Positions 1-6,752 are shown, counted from the stretch's first letter. The stretch: DNA of 14,597 nucleotides from CAYHWW01 sp964360145 (GCA_964360145.1 CAYHWW010000079.1:1-14597), one strand, 5' to 3'. The notes: generated from the sequence alone by a model not told the origin. Program-made: numbers and translations.

Positions 1-693
1 CTGGACCATTGGAGGATGGCAGCCATTGATCCTCGGTGGGGCGGCACCTTTGGTGGCCCCATCCAAGGCGTGGGCATGGCTCAAAGTGGTTTGATTGAGC
101 CCTACACGCTGCTCACCCCAGCCCCTCCCGGCTCACCCCCTGGATTCGGCTTTTATCCCGGATCGCACTCCATTGCATACGCAGCCGCGACGAACGAAGT
201 CGTGTGGTCAGTCACGCTTCCAGGAGGCATCTACGCTATGTCCTTGAATGCGCTTCTTGATACCTCCGTGCCGCCATTTGCCAAGAGCGGTAATCCCGCG
301 CTAGGCACTCTGGGGTCCGCCCGGCTGTTGGTCCTCCCCACCGCGGGGCTTGGTGATCTGACGGACGGTGTGGACTATGATCGCTTCCATCCCTCCAGTG
401 AGTGGGTCTACTGGCAGCGCGCTCCAGCAGACATTGCTGGTGGTGGCTTCAACACCTTGCGCCGAGTATCTTTGATCACTGGTGCCGTGCAGGTCGTCGC
501 GTCGGACAATACCGTATACGCCTGGGCCAACGAAATCACCGCTTTGCCACCGTTAGTGAATAATAGCCCGCTGACCACCATCCTCAGCTCCGTGGGGCAA
601 GAGTACAATAACCCCGATGTGAACGCTCTGTTGAATGGCGTGTCGCGGTACTTCTCTCCGAGCACAATGCCCCTCGTGGTCGTCGGGCAATAA
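1..693 (+). CDS. Hypothetical protein, C-terminal part (5' end outside window)
   Basis: The frame is open from the first base of the window to a TAA at 691-693, so this is the end of a longer gene. The first in-frame ATG, at 16, has no reason to be the true start. The visible part (about 230 residues) is rich in Gly, Pro, Ser and hydrophobic beta-type stretches with almost no charged helices. Segments such as FHPSSEWVYW, followed about 20 residues later by a strand-turn-strand pattern ending VYAWANEI, resemble the blades of TolB/PD40-type beta-propellers. That is a weak resemblance, not an identification. There is no membrane segment in the visible part. The gene is followed by a strong hairpin at 712-749, and the next gene has its own promoter, so it is probably the last gene of its transcript. 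Function unknown. Confidence 0.7.
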   Translation: MDHWRMAAIDPRWGGTFGGPIQGVGMAQSGLIEPYTLLTPAPPGSPPGFGFYPGSHSIAYAAATNEVVWSVTLPGGIYAMSLNALLDTSVPPFAKSGNPALGTLGSARLLVLPTAGLGDLTDGVDYDRFHPSSEWVYWQRAPADIAGGGFNTLRRVSLITGAVQVVASDNTVYAWANEITALPPLVNNSPLTTILSSVGQEYNNPDVNALLNGVSRYFSPSTMPLVVVGQ

Positions 694-711
694 TCGTTCT
701 CGTACGAGTTT

Positions 712-749
712 GGATTGGCCCGAGTGTGGAAACACACCCGGGCCAATCC
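712..749 (+). terminator. Strong hairpin after the first gene, possible terminator
   Basis: GGATTGGCCCGAGTGTG (712-728) pairs with CACACCCGGGCCAATCC (733-749): 16 of 17 positions match and one A/C is mismatched. The loop is GAAA, a GNRA-type tetraloop. It starts 18 bases after the stop codon at 691-693. No T-run follows (the next bases are GGGCTTCATAC), so it is not a canonical intrinsic terminator. It could stabilise the mRNA 3' end or mark a factor-dependent end. Confidence 0.5.
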
Positions 750-776
750 GGGCTTCATACCGTGCTGTTCGCTCCA

Positions 777-795
777 TGCGAACGAATCGTTCGCA
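777..795. promoter_or_regulatory. Perfect palindrome, candidate operator of the TIGR02147 regulator
   Basis: TGCGAACGA (777-785) and TCGTTCGCA (787-795) are perfect inverted copies around one central A. The site ends 7 bases before the -35 element at 803-808 and is centred about 52 bases upstream of the predicted transcript start. The gene it precedes encodes an HTH protein, so self-binding is a natural guess. The position would suit activation better than simple occlusion of polymerase. Confidence 0.5.
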
Positions 796-802
796 AATCC
801 TG

Positions 803-831
803 TTGATTTATGAGAGTGACGCACCTACAAC
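803..831 (+). promoter_or_regulatory. Promoter for the TIGR02147 gene, predicted leaderless
   Basis: TTGATT (803-808, 4/6 to TTGACA), a 17-base spacer, and TACAAC (826-831, 4/6 to TATAAT). The -10 element ends six bases before the ATG at 838, which places the transcript start at or next to the A of the start codon. No Shine-Dalgarno sequence precedes the ATG, consistent with a leaderless mRNA. The lexA and vapB genes in this window show the same geometry. Confidence 0.45.
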
Positions 832-837
832 CGCGTC

Positions 838-1665
838 ATGCAAACCGCTGCCACGACTTACCGGGGCTGGATCAAAAGCCTCATGGCCGAAAAACTCGCA
901 AGAAACCCGCGCCTCTCCCTGCGCGGATTCGCCAAGAGCGCGGGCATCGCGGCGAGCACCCTCTCCGAGGTGCTGAAGGGGAAAAAGAATTTCTCGTCGG
1001 CCACCGCGCTCAAAGTAGCCACTCGCCTGGGCCTTGAGGAATCAGACACCCAGCGCTTCCTCCTGCTCGTGCAGTACGAGAACGAGACTGATCCGGACAT
1101 GAAAGACGGGCTCGCCCGCAAGCTCCGGGCGGACACGGCGATGAGCCCCGCTTTTGACGCGGACGTGGATCGCTTCAAGATGATCGCCGACCCCCACCAC
1201 GTGGCAATCCTCGAAATGGTGGGGCAGGATGCGCTGCCCCAAGCGCCCGCCGCCATGGCGACGCGGCTCGCCATCACCTCAGTGGAAGTGGATGCGGCGC
1301 TGGATCGCCTGGAACGCCTGGGCCTCATCGCCCGGGACGAAAAAGGCATCATCCGCCGCACTCATCCCCGGGTGGTCTTTCGCTCCGTGGTGCCCGCGGA
1401 GGCCCTTCGCCGCTACCACAAGCGCATGCTGGAGCTCGCCATCGCAAGCCTCGAGACCCAGAGCACAAAAGAGAAATGGGTGGGCACGGAAACCTTTGCC
1501 TTTGACCCCGGACAGCTTCCCACCGCCGCTGAAATCATCGAAGACTGCTTTCAAAAGCTCTGCACCCTCGCGGCCCAGGGCAAAAAACGCGGGGAGGTCT
1601 ACCACCTCGCCGCGCAGTTTTTCCGTATCACCGCCCCCACCTCAACCAAAGGAGCGCGCAAATGA
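838..1665 (+). CDS. TIGR02147 family protein (HTH plus DUF4423), transcriptional regulator
   Basis: A 275-residue cytoplasmic protein matching the TIGR02147/DUF4423 pattern. An N-terminal helix with YRxW (8-11) is followed by a helix-turn-helix around residues 25-66, with the characteristic segments NPRLSLRGFAK and STLSEVLKGKKNFS. A winged-helix-like region follows near 115-150, with VDAALDRLERLGLIARDEKG. The remaining DUF4423 part covers about 155-265. Such proteins are known mainly from Fibrobacter and Bdellovibrio-like genomes and are presumed DNA-binding regulators; no ligand is known to me. The ATG at 838 lacks a Shine-Dalgarno sequence but keeps the conserved YRxW helix, which the next ATG at 883 would delete. 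It overlaps the next gene by four bases (ATGA at 1662-1665), so it probably controls, or is co-expressed with, the two exported proteins downstream. Confidence 0.85.
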   Translation: MQTAATTYRGWIKSLMAEKLARNPRLSLRGFAKSAGIAASTLSEVLKGKKNFSSATALKVATRLGLEESDTQRFLLLVQYENETDPDMKDGLARKLRADTAMSPAFDADVDRFKMIADPHHVAILEMVGQDALPQAPAAMATRLAITSVEVDAALDRLERLGLIARDEKGIIRRTHPRVVFRSVVPAEALRRYHKRMLELAIASLETQSTKEKWVGTETFAFDPGQLPTAAEIIEDCFQKLCTLAAQGKKRGEVYHLAAQFFRITAPTSTKGARK

Positions 1666-2114
1666 AGCCGCTGATCCTCGCATCCCTCCTCACCTTGACC
1701 ACCACGGCCCATGCCGTGGAGCCCCGTCGCGTGTTCCATTGCCAAGCCCAGTGTGTGGCCCTCAACGGTGCCTGCGGCTCCAGCGCGGAAGGCACCGTGC
1801 ACGGTTTCTCCCGCCGCGGCAAACGCCGGGCCTTCAACGACATGCTAGCCCAATGCAACGGTCGCGCCGGGGGCTTGGGCATCTTGCTCTCCTCCATCGA
1901 TGGTTTCCGCATGGAGTCGTCTTCCCACATGGTGACAGAGGAAACCTCAGAGGTTTACCCCCACTGGAACCAATGGGTCGTGAGCTGGGCCACGAACTGC
2001 GCCTTTGAGATCCACGGAAACCCCGCCCTGCAGAGCGATGCGGACACCTGCTGGCGAGAGCGTGAAGATGAAATTGACGTGCCCTACAGCGGTACCCAAC
2101 CGGTTCGCGGATAA
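1662..2114 (+). CDS. Small exported six-cysteine protein, unknown function
   Basis: A 150-residue protein with a clear Sec signal peptide: MKP, a hydrophobic core to about residue 15, and likely cleavage after AHA at 18. The mature part has six cysteines (27, 31, 38, 65, 113, 130), an even number compatible with three disulfides in the periplasm or outside. The first two form a CxxxC pair in HCQAQC. No catalytic motif or lipobox was recognised. AAAGGAG lies about 7 bases before the ATG, inside the end of the regulator gene, and the ATGA overlap indicates translational coupling. Short exported proteins beginning with a similar cysteine pair are common in Bdellovibrio-like genomes as far as I recall, but they have no assigned function. 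The context links it to the larger exported protein downstream. Confidence 0.75.
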   Translation: MKPLILASLLTLTTTAHAVEPRRVFHCQAQCVALNGACGSSAEGTVHGFSRRGKRRAFNDMLAQCNGRAGGLGILLSSIDGFRMESSSHMVTEETSEVYPHWNQWVVSWATNCAFEIHGNPALQSDADTCWREREDEIDVPYSGTQPVRG

Positions 2115-2138
2115 TTTTTGAAAAACTGGAGCATGACC

Positions 2139-4181
2139 ATGAAACAAACCACACTGACCCAAACGTTCTGCGCCGCTCTCCTGGCGCTCACCATCCTCCC
2201 GGCCGTCGCCCAAGAAGCCACGGACACCGGCACCCGCGGCGGCGGCGAATCCGTTGACGTGCGAGGCCGCCCCGTCCTGCGGGATTTAGTAGACAACACC
2301 AGCTGTGATTGGGCCACTGGTCGTGACATGATGGCGGCCCAGCCCCGGGTGAACCAGATATTGACTGCCCTTGAAGGCGTGCATTGGTACTTTGGCTTTC
2401 AACTGCGCTGGGAAATGGAAAGTTTGCACTACTGCCGCACCCAAAACCTGGTGCGTGTGAGTACCAGCGACGCCGGGGGTCTAACGATTTACGCCGAAGC
2501 GGGCGACACCGAGCAGGCAGCCATCCGCCTCAACCGTAGCGTCTATCTCAACAACACCATCTACAGCCGCATGGACGCCACCAGCCAAGCCTTTCTGCAA
2601 ATCCACGAAGCCCTGCATTCGTTCATTCCCATGAACTCAGAACTGCGCAACGGCCAGCTGCGCTCCACCGTGGCTGCGTTGCTTCGACTGGAAAGCGGAG
2701 CGATCACCGGCGATCAGCTTTTGTACCAAATGAGTCGGAACCAAGTAAACACGCCCCCCTCGGTGCTGTACCTCAGCCCCGATAACCAACGGGCTTTCGC
2801 ATCTATTTTGCGCGGCGCTGGTGACAGCCTCCAACGACAGGTCGACGCTAGCCGACTGAGCAATGATGTGCTGACCGAAGCGACGAGAACGAGCTCACTC
2901 TACGCTGCTGATGCGCTTCGTCTCACAGAAGTCGCTGCTGAGTTCGTGCCAAGCTTTAGTGTCATGGATCCCTCCACTCTGCAGAGCTGGCTGCCCCGCC
3001 TCACCAGGCCCCAGCTTGAGGAGTTGCTAGGCGCAGCGATCCGCAACGGTGCCATAGATCGGGTGAACGCTCTCTTGAATACGGGCCTTGTTAACCGTAG
3101 CGGCGGCTTACCTCTCATCGCACTTGCAAATCACAAATATGACGTATTACGCGCCCTGCTCGCGCGCCCCGATGTGGGCATCAATGCTCGTGACGCCGAC
3201 GGCTTTACCCTGCTACATAGACTGGCCGTCTATGGCGTGGATTACTACAACCACTCCCAGCCCGCTGATTTGCTGGATGCCTTGCTTGCCCGCCGAGACC
3301 TGCGCATCAACGCCGCACTTCCCATAGCCGCTAGCCGTTCTGCTGAACGTCTTCTAGCTGCTGAGGAGTGGGCCAGTGCCAACGAGGGCGCCACAGCCCT
3401 CATGCTTGCAGCAGGGCTATCCGACATTTCTATCGCCCAGAAACTACTCGCAGATCGCCGTAGCAATCTCAATGCCCAAGATGCCAACGGCAACACCGTG
3501 CTCCATCGACTCATTTTGAGGGAATACGACCCCATTCTCATCCGCAATTTACTCACGTCGGGCCGCATCGATGCCAACATAGCAAACAACCGCGGGCTCA
3601 CAGCACTCATGTTGGCGGTGAGCCCTCATCTAGGTGAAGAGGACACCGACGACGATACACACTATGAATCGCTATACGCTCAAAGTCAGTACTACGATCG
3701 TGACGGGTTCCATAATGAATCACGATACATGATTCTCGCAACCTTCGCGGGACCCATCGGACGCAGTCACGGCGTCAATGTCTTTGCCACCGTAACTCCA
3801 CGCCGACGCACCCCCTATGGTCGCAGCTTCGCCGAACGCTACGAAGGACAGAATGTACTCACGTTGGCTTACCGTACGACGAATGTGGTCAGCAGAGGGG
3901 GGGACATCGCCTGCAATAATTATTTTACAAATAACTATAGTTTAGAACACGTCGATACCCCCGATGACAGACCCTCTATTGGCACCACTCTATTTAGGTC
4001 TTTGCCCCTCTCTTATCGTCGGCGCCTCATCGCTTTGCGAGACATCCAAGGACGCGATGCCGTGGCGCGGGCTCACTGGGTTGTGAATACGTGTAAGCGT
4101 GACTTCGGGTACACATACGACAGCGCCCGGGGCGGAGGGTGGCCCGCCCTGTTCGAGCTGCTGGAACGCAGCTCACATTGA
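2139..4181 (+). CDS. Exported protein with HExxH motif and ankyrin repeats
   Basis: About 680 residues with four regions. (1) A Sec signal peptide at 1-25 (core AALLALTILPAVA), then a Gly-rich stretch. (2) A region at about 40-200 with HEALH at 156-160, a zincin-type HExxH, followed by a conserved-looking polar segment (NSELRNGQLR) that may supply a further ligand. (3) Ankyrin-like repeats at about 290-495, with units such as DADGFTLLHRLA, GATALMLAAG, DANGNTVLHRLI and NRGLTALMLA. (4) About 180 residues with no recognised domain. I chose ATG 2139 because TGGAG sits 7 bases upstream; the TTG at 2118 and ATG at 2133 fit poorly. It follows the cysteine-rich gene by 24 bases. A secreted zinc protease with ankyrin binding modules is plausible, but HExxH alone does not prove catalysis. 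Its last nine bases overlap the convergent vapC gene. Confidence 0.8.
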   Translation: MKQTTLTQTFCAALLALTILPAVAQEATDTGTRGGGESVDVRGRPVLRDLVDNTSCDWATGRDMMAAQPRVNQILTALEGVHWYFGFQLRWEMESLHYCRTQNLVRVSTSDAGGLTIYAEAGDTEQAAIRLNRSVYLNNTIYSRMDATSQAFLQIHEALHSFIPMNSELRNGQLRSTVAALLRLESGAITGDQLLYQMSRNQVNTPPSVLYLSPDNQRAFASILRGAGDSLQRQVDASRLSNDVLTEATRTSSLYAADALRLTEVAAEFVPSFSVMDPSTLQSWLPRLTRPQLEELLGAAIRNGAIDRVNALLNTGLVNRSGGLPLIALANHKYDVLRALLARPDVGINARDADGFTLLHRLAVYGVDYYNHSQPADLLDALLARRDLRINAALPIAASRSAERLLAAEEWASANEGATALMLAAGLSDISIAQKLLADRRSNLNAQDANGNTVLHRLILREYDPILIRNLLTSGRIDANIANNRGLTALMLAVSPHLGEEDTDDDTHYESLYAQSQYYDRDGFHNESRYMILATFAGPIGRSHGVNVFATVTPRRRTPYGRSFAERYEGQNVLTLAYRTTNVVSRGGDIACNNYFTNNYSLEHVDTPDDRPSIGTTLFRSLPLSYRRRLIALRDIQGRDAVARAHWVVNTCKRDFGYTYDSARGGGWPALFELLERSSH

Positions 4182-4526
4182 GTGCAACTTATCGTAAGCG
4201 CGGCGCAGAGGCTTATCGTAAGTAACCAGCTGAGTGCCCGTAGACAGAGCGCTATGAAGAAGGTTTGCATCCACCCAGCTCAACCCCACACCCTGCAGTT
4301 TATACTTGTGCACAAAGGCCATGACCTCTGCCCATTGCGATTGATTCAGCATCGGAAGCGTTTGTATGTCTCGTAAAATTTTGTCTGGGACATGGCCCAT
4401 GGCTAGTTCTCCGATGACCAACGGATGTGTGGCTGCCTCGTCGGAATCAAGAGCTTCAATCAGACGAGCATCACCGCCTCGACTCAGGTGATGCACCCAA
4501 ACAGAAGTATCGAAAAGCAAACTCAC
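4173..4526 (-). CDS. vapC: PIN-domain toxin of VapC type
   Basis: A 117-residue PIN-domain protein. The expected acidic residues are visible: D6 (LFDTSVW), E40 (VIGELAMG), D86 (WVDANLL) and D104 (TYDKPL). VapC toxins are Mg-dependent RNases that cut tRNA or rRNA and stop translation when freed from VapB. The start is GTG at 4524-4526, overlapping the TGA of the antitoxin gene as GTGA, a standard coupling in such modules. The 3' end overlaps the end of the convergent HExxH/ankyrin gene by nine bases. The pair is complete and lies directly after the translesion polymerase gene on the same strand. Confidence 0.85.
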   Translation of the reverse strand: MSLLFDTSVWVHHLSRGGDARLIEALDSDEAATHPLVIGELAMGHVPDKILRDIQTLPMLNQSQWAEVMAFVHKYKLQGVGLSWVDANLLHSALSTGTQLVTYDKPLRRAYDKLHSM

Positions 4527-4720
4527 GCAGCGCGCCCTCGACGTCGACGAGGCGATTTCGCAGATTTCACTGCCCCCGCCACAGCAATCAGTCGCTTACG
4601 AGCTGCGTTTCGTAGGATTTCACGAAGGCCATAGTGAATCACGGCCGTCTTTTCTTTGATGCCCGTTTCTTTCATGGCTTCTTTGAGTAGGTCTTCTTGA
4701 ATGATAAGTGTGGTTTTCAT
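4523..4720 (-). CDS. vapB: VapB-type antitoxin
   Basis: A 65-residue protein beginning MKTTLIIQEDLLKEAM, the ribbon-helix-helix pattern of VapB antitoxins (beta strand KTTLII, then helices around KEAMKETGI and KTAVIHYGLREIL). The C-terminal part is basic (SPRRRRGRAA) and probably contacts the toxin. It should neutralise the adjacent PIN toxin and repress its own promoter. I chose ATG 4720 because the only longer option is a TTG at 4765, inside the end of the polymerase gene and upstream of a good promoter. No Shine-Dalgarno sequence precedes ATG 4720 and the -10 box ends seven bases away, so the mRNA is predicted to be leaderless. Confidence 0.8.
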   Translation of the reverse strand: MKTTLIIQEDLLKEAMKETGIKEKTAVIHYGLREILRNAARKRLIAVAGAVKSAKSPRRRRGRAA

Positions 4721-4749
4721 CTGTATCATTCTACCATATTGATACAGAT
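4719..4749. promoter_or_regulatory. Perfect inverted repeat, VapBC operator
   Basis: ATCTGTATCA (4719-4728) and TGATACAGAT (4740-4749) are perfect 10-base inverted copies with an 11-base spacer. One arm covers the end of the -10 box and the first bases of vapB, the other lies in the promoter spacer. Occupancy would block initiation. This is the expected layout for autoregulation by a ribbon-helix-helix antitoxin or its toxin complex. Confidence 0.7.
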
Positions 4750-4756
4750 TAATCAA
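4728..4756 (-). promoter_or_regulatory. vapBC promoter
   Basis: Read on the minus strand: TTGATT (4751-4756), a 17-base spacer, then TAGAAT (4728-4733), preceded by TGG as an extended -10. Seven bases separate the -10 box from the vapB ATG. It lies between the polymerase stop codon and vapB, so the TA pair can be transcribed independently of the upstream operon. Confidence 0.6.
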
Positions 4757-4761
4757 ACGCC

Positions 4762-6012
4762 TCAAACTGACTCCCCCTCGAACTCCCTCAACCCCGGCAC
4801 CCGCGTAAAAGGAATGCGCGTGGGTGCCGAATCCTCCGCGGCCTCCTGCCCCGCGAAGCGCAGCGTGCCACCGCCGAAGCGATCATTGATGCCGTCTAAA
4901 GCCCGCGAAAGCATTTCCCGCTTGGGGTCCTCGAATAAAGAGAACTGGTGCTGATCGGCGGGGATGAGGTCTGAGAACACCACGCCCACGCGGAGCGGTC
5001 TGCCCTGGGGGACCCCGCTCCAGAGCACCACGAGGTTTTTGAGTAGGGTCATGGTGTCTTGGGTTTCAGGAATCTTGAGGGCGCCCTCCCAGGAGGACGG
5101 CCCGCCACCCTGCCCGTTGCGTTCCTCCATGAAGCGCACATGCACGGTAAGCCTGCGTGCGTAGTAGCCCTCGCGCCTCAAGCGTGCGGCGGCCTTGGTG
5201 AGGAGCTTCATCGCGACGATGGAGGCGCCCTCGCTGGTGCGCAGCTCGGGCTCCAGCACATGCTGATGGCCCATGCTCGTCGTGCGGGTGGGCGCCACGT
5301 ACACGTCGTCGCCCCGCAGCCAGTGATAGAAGCGCTCGCCGACGACGCCGCCCCAGAGAACGCGCATCTGGTGGATGTTGCAGCGGAGCAGCTGCTCCAT
5401 GGAGCGCACGCCCTTGAGGGCCAGGCGTTGTTCCATGCGGGGGCCAATGCCGGGGATGTCACGGGGCACGAGGGTGAGAAGCTTATCGCGGATTTGCGAC
5501 CGCGGAATGAGCACGAGGCCGTCGGGCTTTTGCATGTCGCTGCCCATCTTGGCAAGCAGGCGATTGGGCGCGATGCCCACGGAGCACGAGAGGTAGTCGC
5601 CGGCCTTGGCGCGGATGGCGGCCTTCACCCCATGGGCAAGGGCGGTGGCGCGCTCTGGCTGCTGCTGGCTGCCCATGAGCCTACAGGCCATCTCGTCGAT
5701 GGAAAGCACGTCCTCCACGGGCAAGATGCTCTCCACAGCCTCGACGATTTTGTGATGAAACTCCACATAAGCCTTGGGGCGTGCGGGCAGGAACGTGATG
5801 CCGGGGCACAGGCGCCGGGCATCCGCCACCGAGGTGCCGGTTTTCACACCATGGGTTTTCGCCTCGGGGCTAGCCGCGAGGCAACAGGTGGTCGCCACCC
5901 CCATCATGGGTAAAACCCCCACGGGGCGCCCTCGCAGCCGGGGGTTCAGCTGCTGCTCGCAACGGGCGAAGTAGCTGTTCATGTCGACGAAGAACCAGCG
6001 GAGATCGCTCAC
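4762..6012 (-). CDS. Y-family translesion DNA polymerase, UmuC/DinB-like
   Basis: A 416-residue Y-family polymerase that copies past damaged bases. Palm catalytic residues are D10 (FFVDMNSYFARCE) and D106-E107 (LSIDEM); F15 is the likely steric gate. The VDMNSYF spacing with N12 is closer to UmuC (DVNAFY) than to DinB (DMDCFF). The finger segment SCSVGIAPNRLLAKM is at 142-156, a helix-hairpin-helix (DIPGIGPRMEQRL) near 185-197, and a little-finger domain follows. QFSLF at 356-360 fits the beta-clamp-binding motif. The start is GTG at 6010-6012, overlapping the TGA of the upstream vapC as GTGA with no clear Shine-Dalgarno sequence, so translation probably depends on readthrough coupling from the toxin gene. 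No umuD-sized gene is present; the nearest S24-type protein is LexA upstream on the same strand. Confidence 0.88.
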   Translation of the reverse strand: MSDLRWFFVDMNSYFARCEQQLNPRLRGRPVGVLPMMGVATTCCLAASPEAKTHGVKTGTSVADARRLCPGITFLPARPKAYVEFHHKIVEAVESILPVEDVLSIDEMACRLMGSQQQPERATALAHGVKAAIRAKAGDYLSCSVGIAPNRLLAKMGSDMQKPDGLVLIPRSQIRDKLLTLVPRDIPGIGPRMEQRLALKGVRSMEQLLRCNIHQMRVLWGGVVGERFYHWLRGDDVYVAPTRTTSMGHQHVLEPELRTSEGASIVAMKLLTKAAARLRREGYYARRLTVHVRFMEERNGQGGGPSSWEGALKIPETQDTMTLLKNLVVLWSGVPQGRPLRVGVVFSDLIPADQHQFSLFEDPKREMLSRALDGINDRFGGGTLRFAGQEAAEDSAPTRIPFTRVPGLREFEGESV

Positions 6013-6407
6013 ACTGTGGCGACCACTCCGCTATCGATGATTTTTTGATCCACAGTGAGCAACTTCGCGCCCTGAGTTCGAGCAGTGGCAGCGATAAGAC
6101 GATCGGCAGGATCCCTGGGAAAACCAGTGCCCAGCTTTTGCGCATCCAGAATAACTTGTGCTGTGAGAGGTAAAATCTTGAGCTCTGATCGGATCTCTAG
6201 GCCCTGCAACCAAGGCTCCAGGGCAAACTGAAGGAGAAACCGACGCCTCTCCACAAGCTGAGCAATTTCCCAGAGGGTCATTACCGAAACAGCAAAAACC
6301 TCTCCCTGCTCTTCCAGGAAGTCTAGAAGAGCTTCGTGCTTTTTTGAGAGATTAGATGACTTCAAAAGCCACCAAAGCAACACGTGGGTATCTAAAACGT
6401 AATCCAT
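6009..6407 (-). CDS. vapC: PIN-domain toxin of VapC type, paired with a Phd antitoxin
   Basis: A 132-residue PIN protein of the type that begins LDTHVLLWWL. Acidic residues D6, E47 (TLWEIA), D99 and D102 (PRDPADRLIAATA) and D120 (LTVDQKI) match the family. It is a probable RNase toxin. I chose ATG 6407 over the longer start at 6428 because it overlaps the antitoxin stop as TAATG, typical coupling, and places the conserved LDTH near the N terminus. Its own stop overlaps the GTG of the polymerase gene as GTGA. The toxin is therefore physically embedded in the polymerase transcript. Confidence 0.85.
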   Translation of the reverse strand: MDYVLDTHVLLWWLLKSSNLSKKHEALLDFLEEQGEVFAVSVMTLWEIAQLVERRRFLLQFALEPWLQGLEIRSELKILPLTAQVILDAQKLGTGFPRDPADRLIAATARTQGAKLLTVDQKIIDSGVVATV

Positions 6408-6694
6408 TAGTCCCTCAGAACTTCCCATTCGTCAGAGGTATCGAAATTGACGATATCACCAACAATCTGAGCTATCCCCTGCAGCGAGCCCTTGAGGCTC
6501 GTGACAGCGGGCACATCGAAAGGGAGCACCTGAGCCAAGGGTTTGCCGTGTTTGGTAATGATAATCCCCTCTTTAGTGCGAGCGGTTTCCTCAAAATAGC
6601 GTAGGGCCTTGGCCTTGAACTCGGTTACGGAAACCGAGCGACACTTCTGCCGTGAAGGCCGCGTTTGTTTTTTAATTTTTTTGGACATGCTCAT
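6407..6694 (-). CDS. Phd/YefM-type antitoxin
   Basis: A 95-residue protein with the Phd/YefM pattern: VSVTEFKAKALRYFEE (21-36), then IIITKHGKPLAQVLPFD (44-60), and a C-terminal toxin-binding tail containing GDIVNFDTSDEWEVL. The basic N-terminal 20 residues (KKIKKQTRPSRQK) are extra to the usual fold. Starts at ATG 6694 or 6688 are both possible; neither has a strong Shine-Dalgarno sequence. The stop codon overlaps the vapC start by one base. The upstream region holds repeated ATGGTCATT half-sites, the expected autoregulatory operator. Confidence 0.82.
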   Translation of the reverse strand: MSMSKKIKKQTRPSRQKCRSVSVTEFKAKALRYFEETARTKEGIIITKHGKPLAQVLPFDVPAVTSLKGSLQGIAQIVGDIVNFDTSDEWEVLRD

Positions 6695-6708
6695 ATGATA
6701 CCATTAGA

Positions 6709-6752
6709 AATGACCATTACAATGGTCATTATAGTCATTTAACATGGTCATT
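6709..6752. promoter_or_regulatory. Operator cluster of repeated ATGGTCATT half-sites
   Basis: AATGACCATT (6709-6718) and AATGGTCATT (6721-6730) form a perfect inverted repeat with a 2-base spacer. Further direct half-sites follow: ATAGTCATT (6731-6739, one mismatch) and ATGGTCATT (6744-6752). This multi-site array just upstream of the phd gene suits cooperative binding by a Phd dimer or a Phd-VapC complex. The last half-site overlaps the stop codon of the orphan antitoxin gene. Confidence 0.65.

Noticed and set aside
1229..2008. 259-codon plus-strand frame overlapping the TIGR02147 and six-cysteine genes
   Set aside because: It is a +1-type shadow rich in Pro, Arg, Ser and Trp, while the two overlapped frames show an HTH protein and a signal peptide.
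2118..2138. TTG start at 2118 for the HExxH/ankyrin gene
   Set aside because: It would add MKNWSMT before a normal signal peptide, and the TGGAG ribosome-binding site is placed for the ATG at 2139.
4173..4181. Nine-base overlap of the convergent ankyrin and vapC genes as a sign of frameshift
   Set aside because: Both proteins end normally; VapC has its expected final acidic residue before the overlap, so this is just tight convergent packing.
4187..4222. Direct repeat of CTTATCGTAAG, 23 bases apart, faintly like the lexA repeat
   Set aside because: It lies in the end of vapC and encodes the repeated Tyr-Asp-Lys of that protein (TYDK and AYDK); no promoter is near, so coding repetition explains it.
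5059..5913. 284-codon open frame on the plus strand opposite the polymerase gene
   Set aside because: The polymerase frame shows full catalytic motifs; the opposite frame is low-complexity Ala/Gly/His/Leu sequence with no domain.
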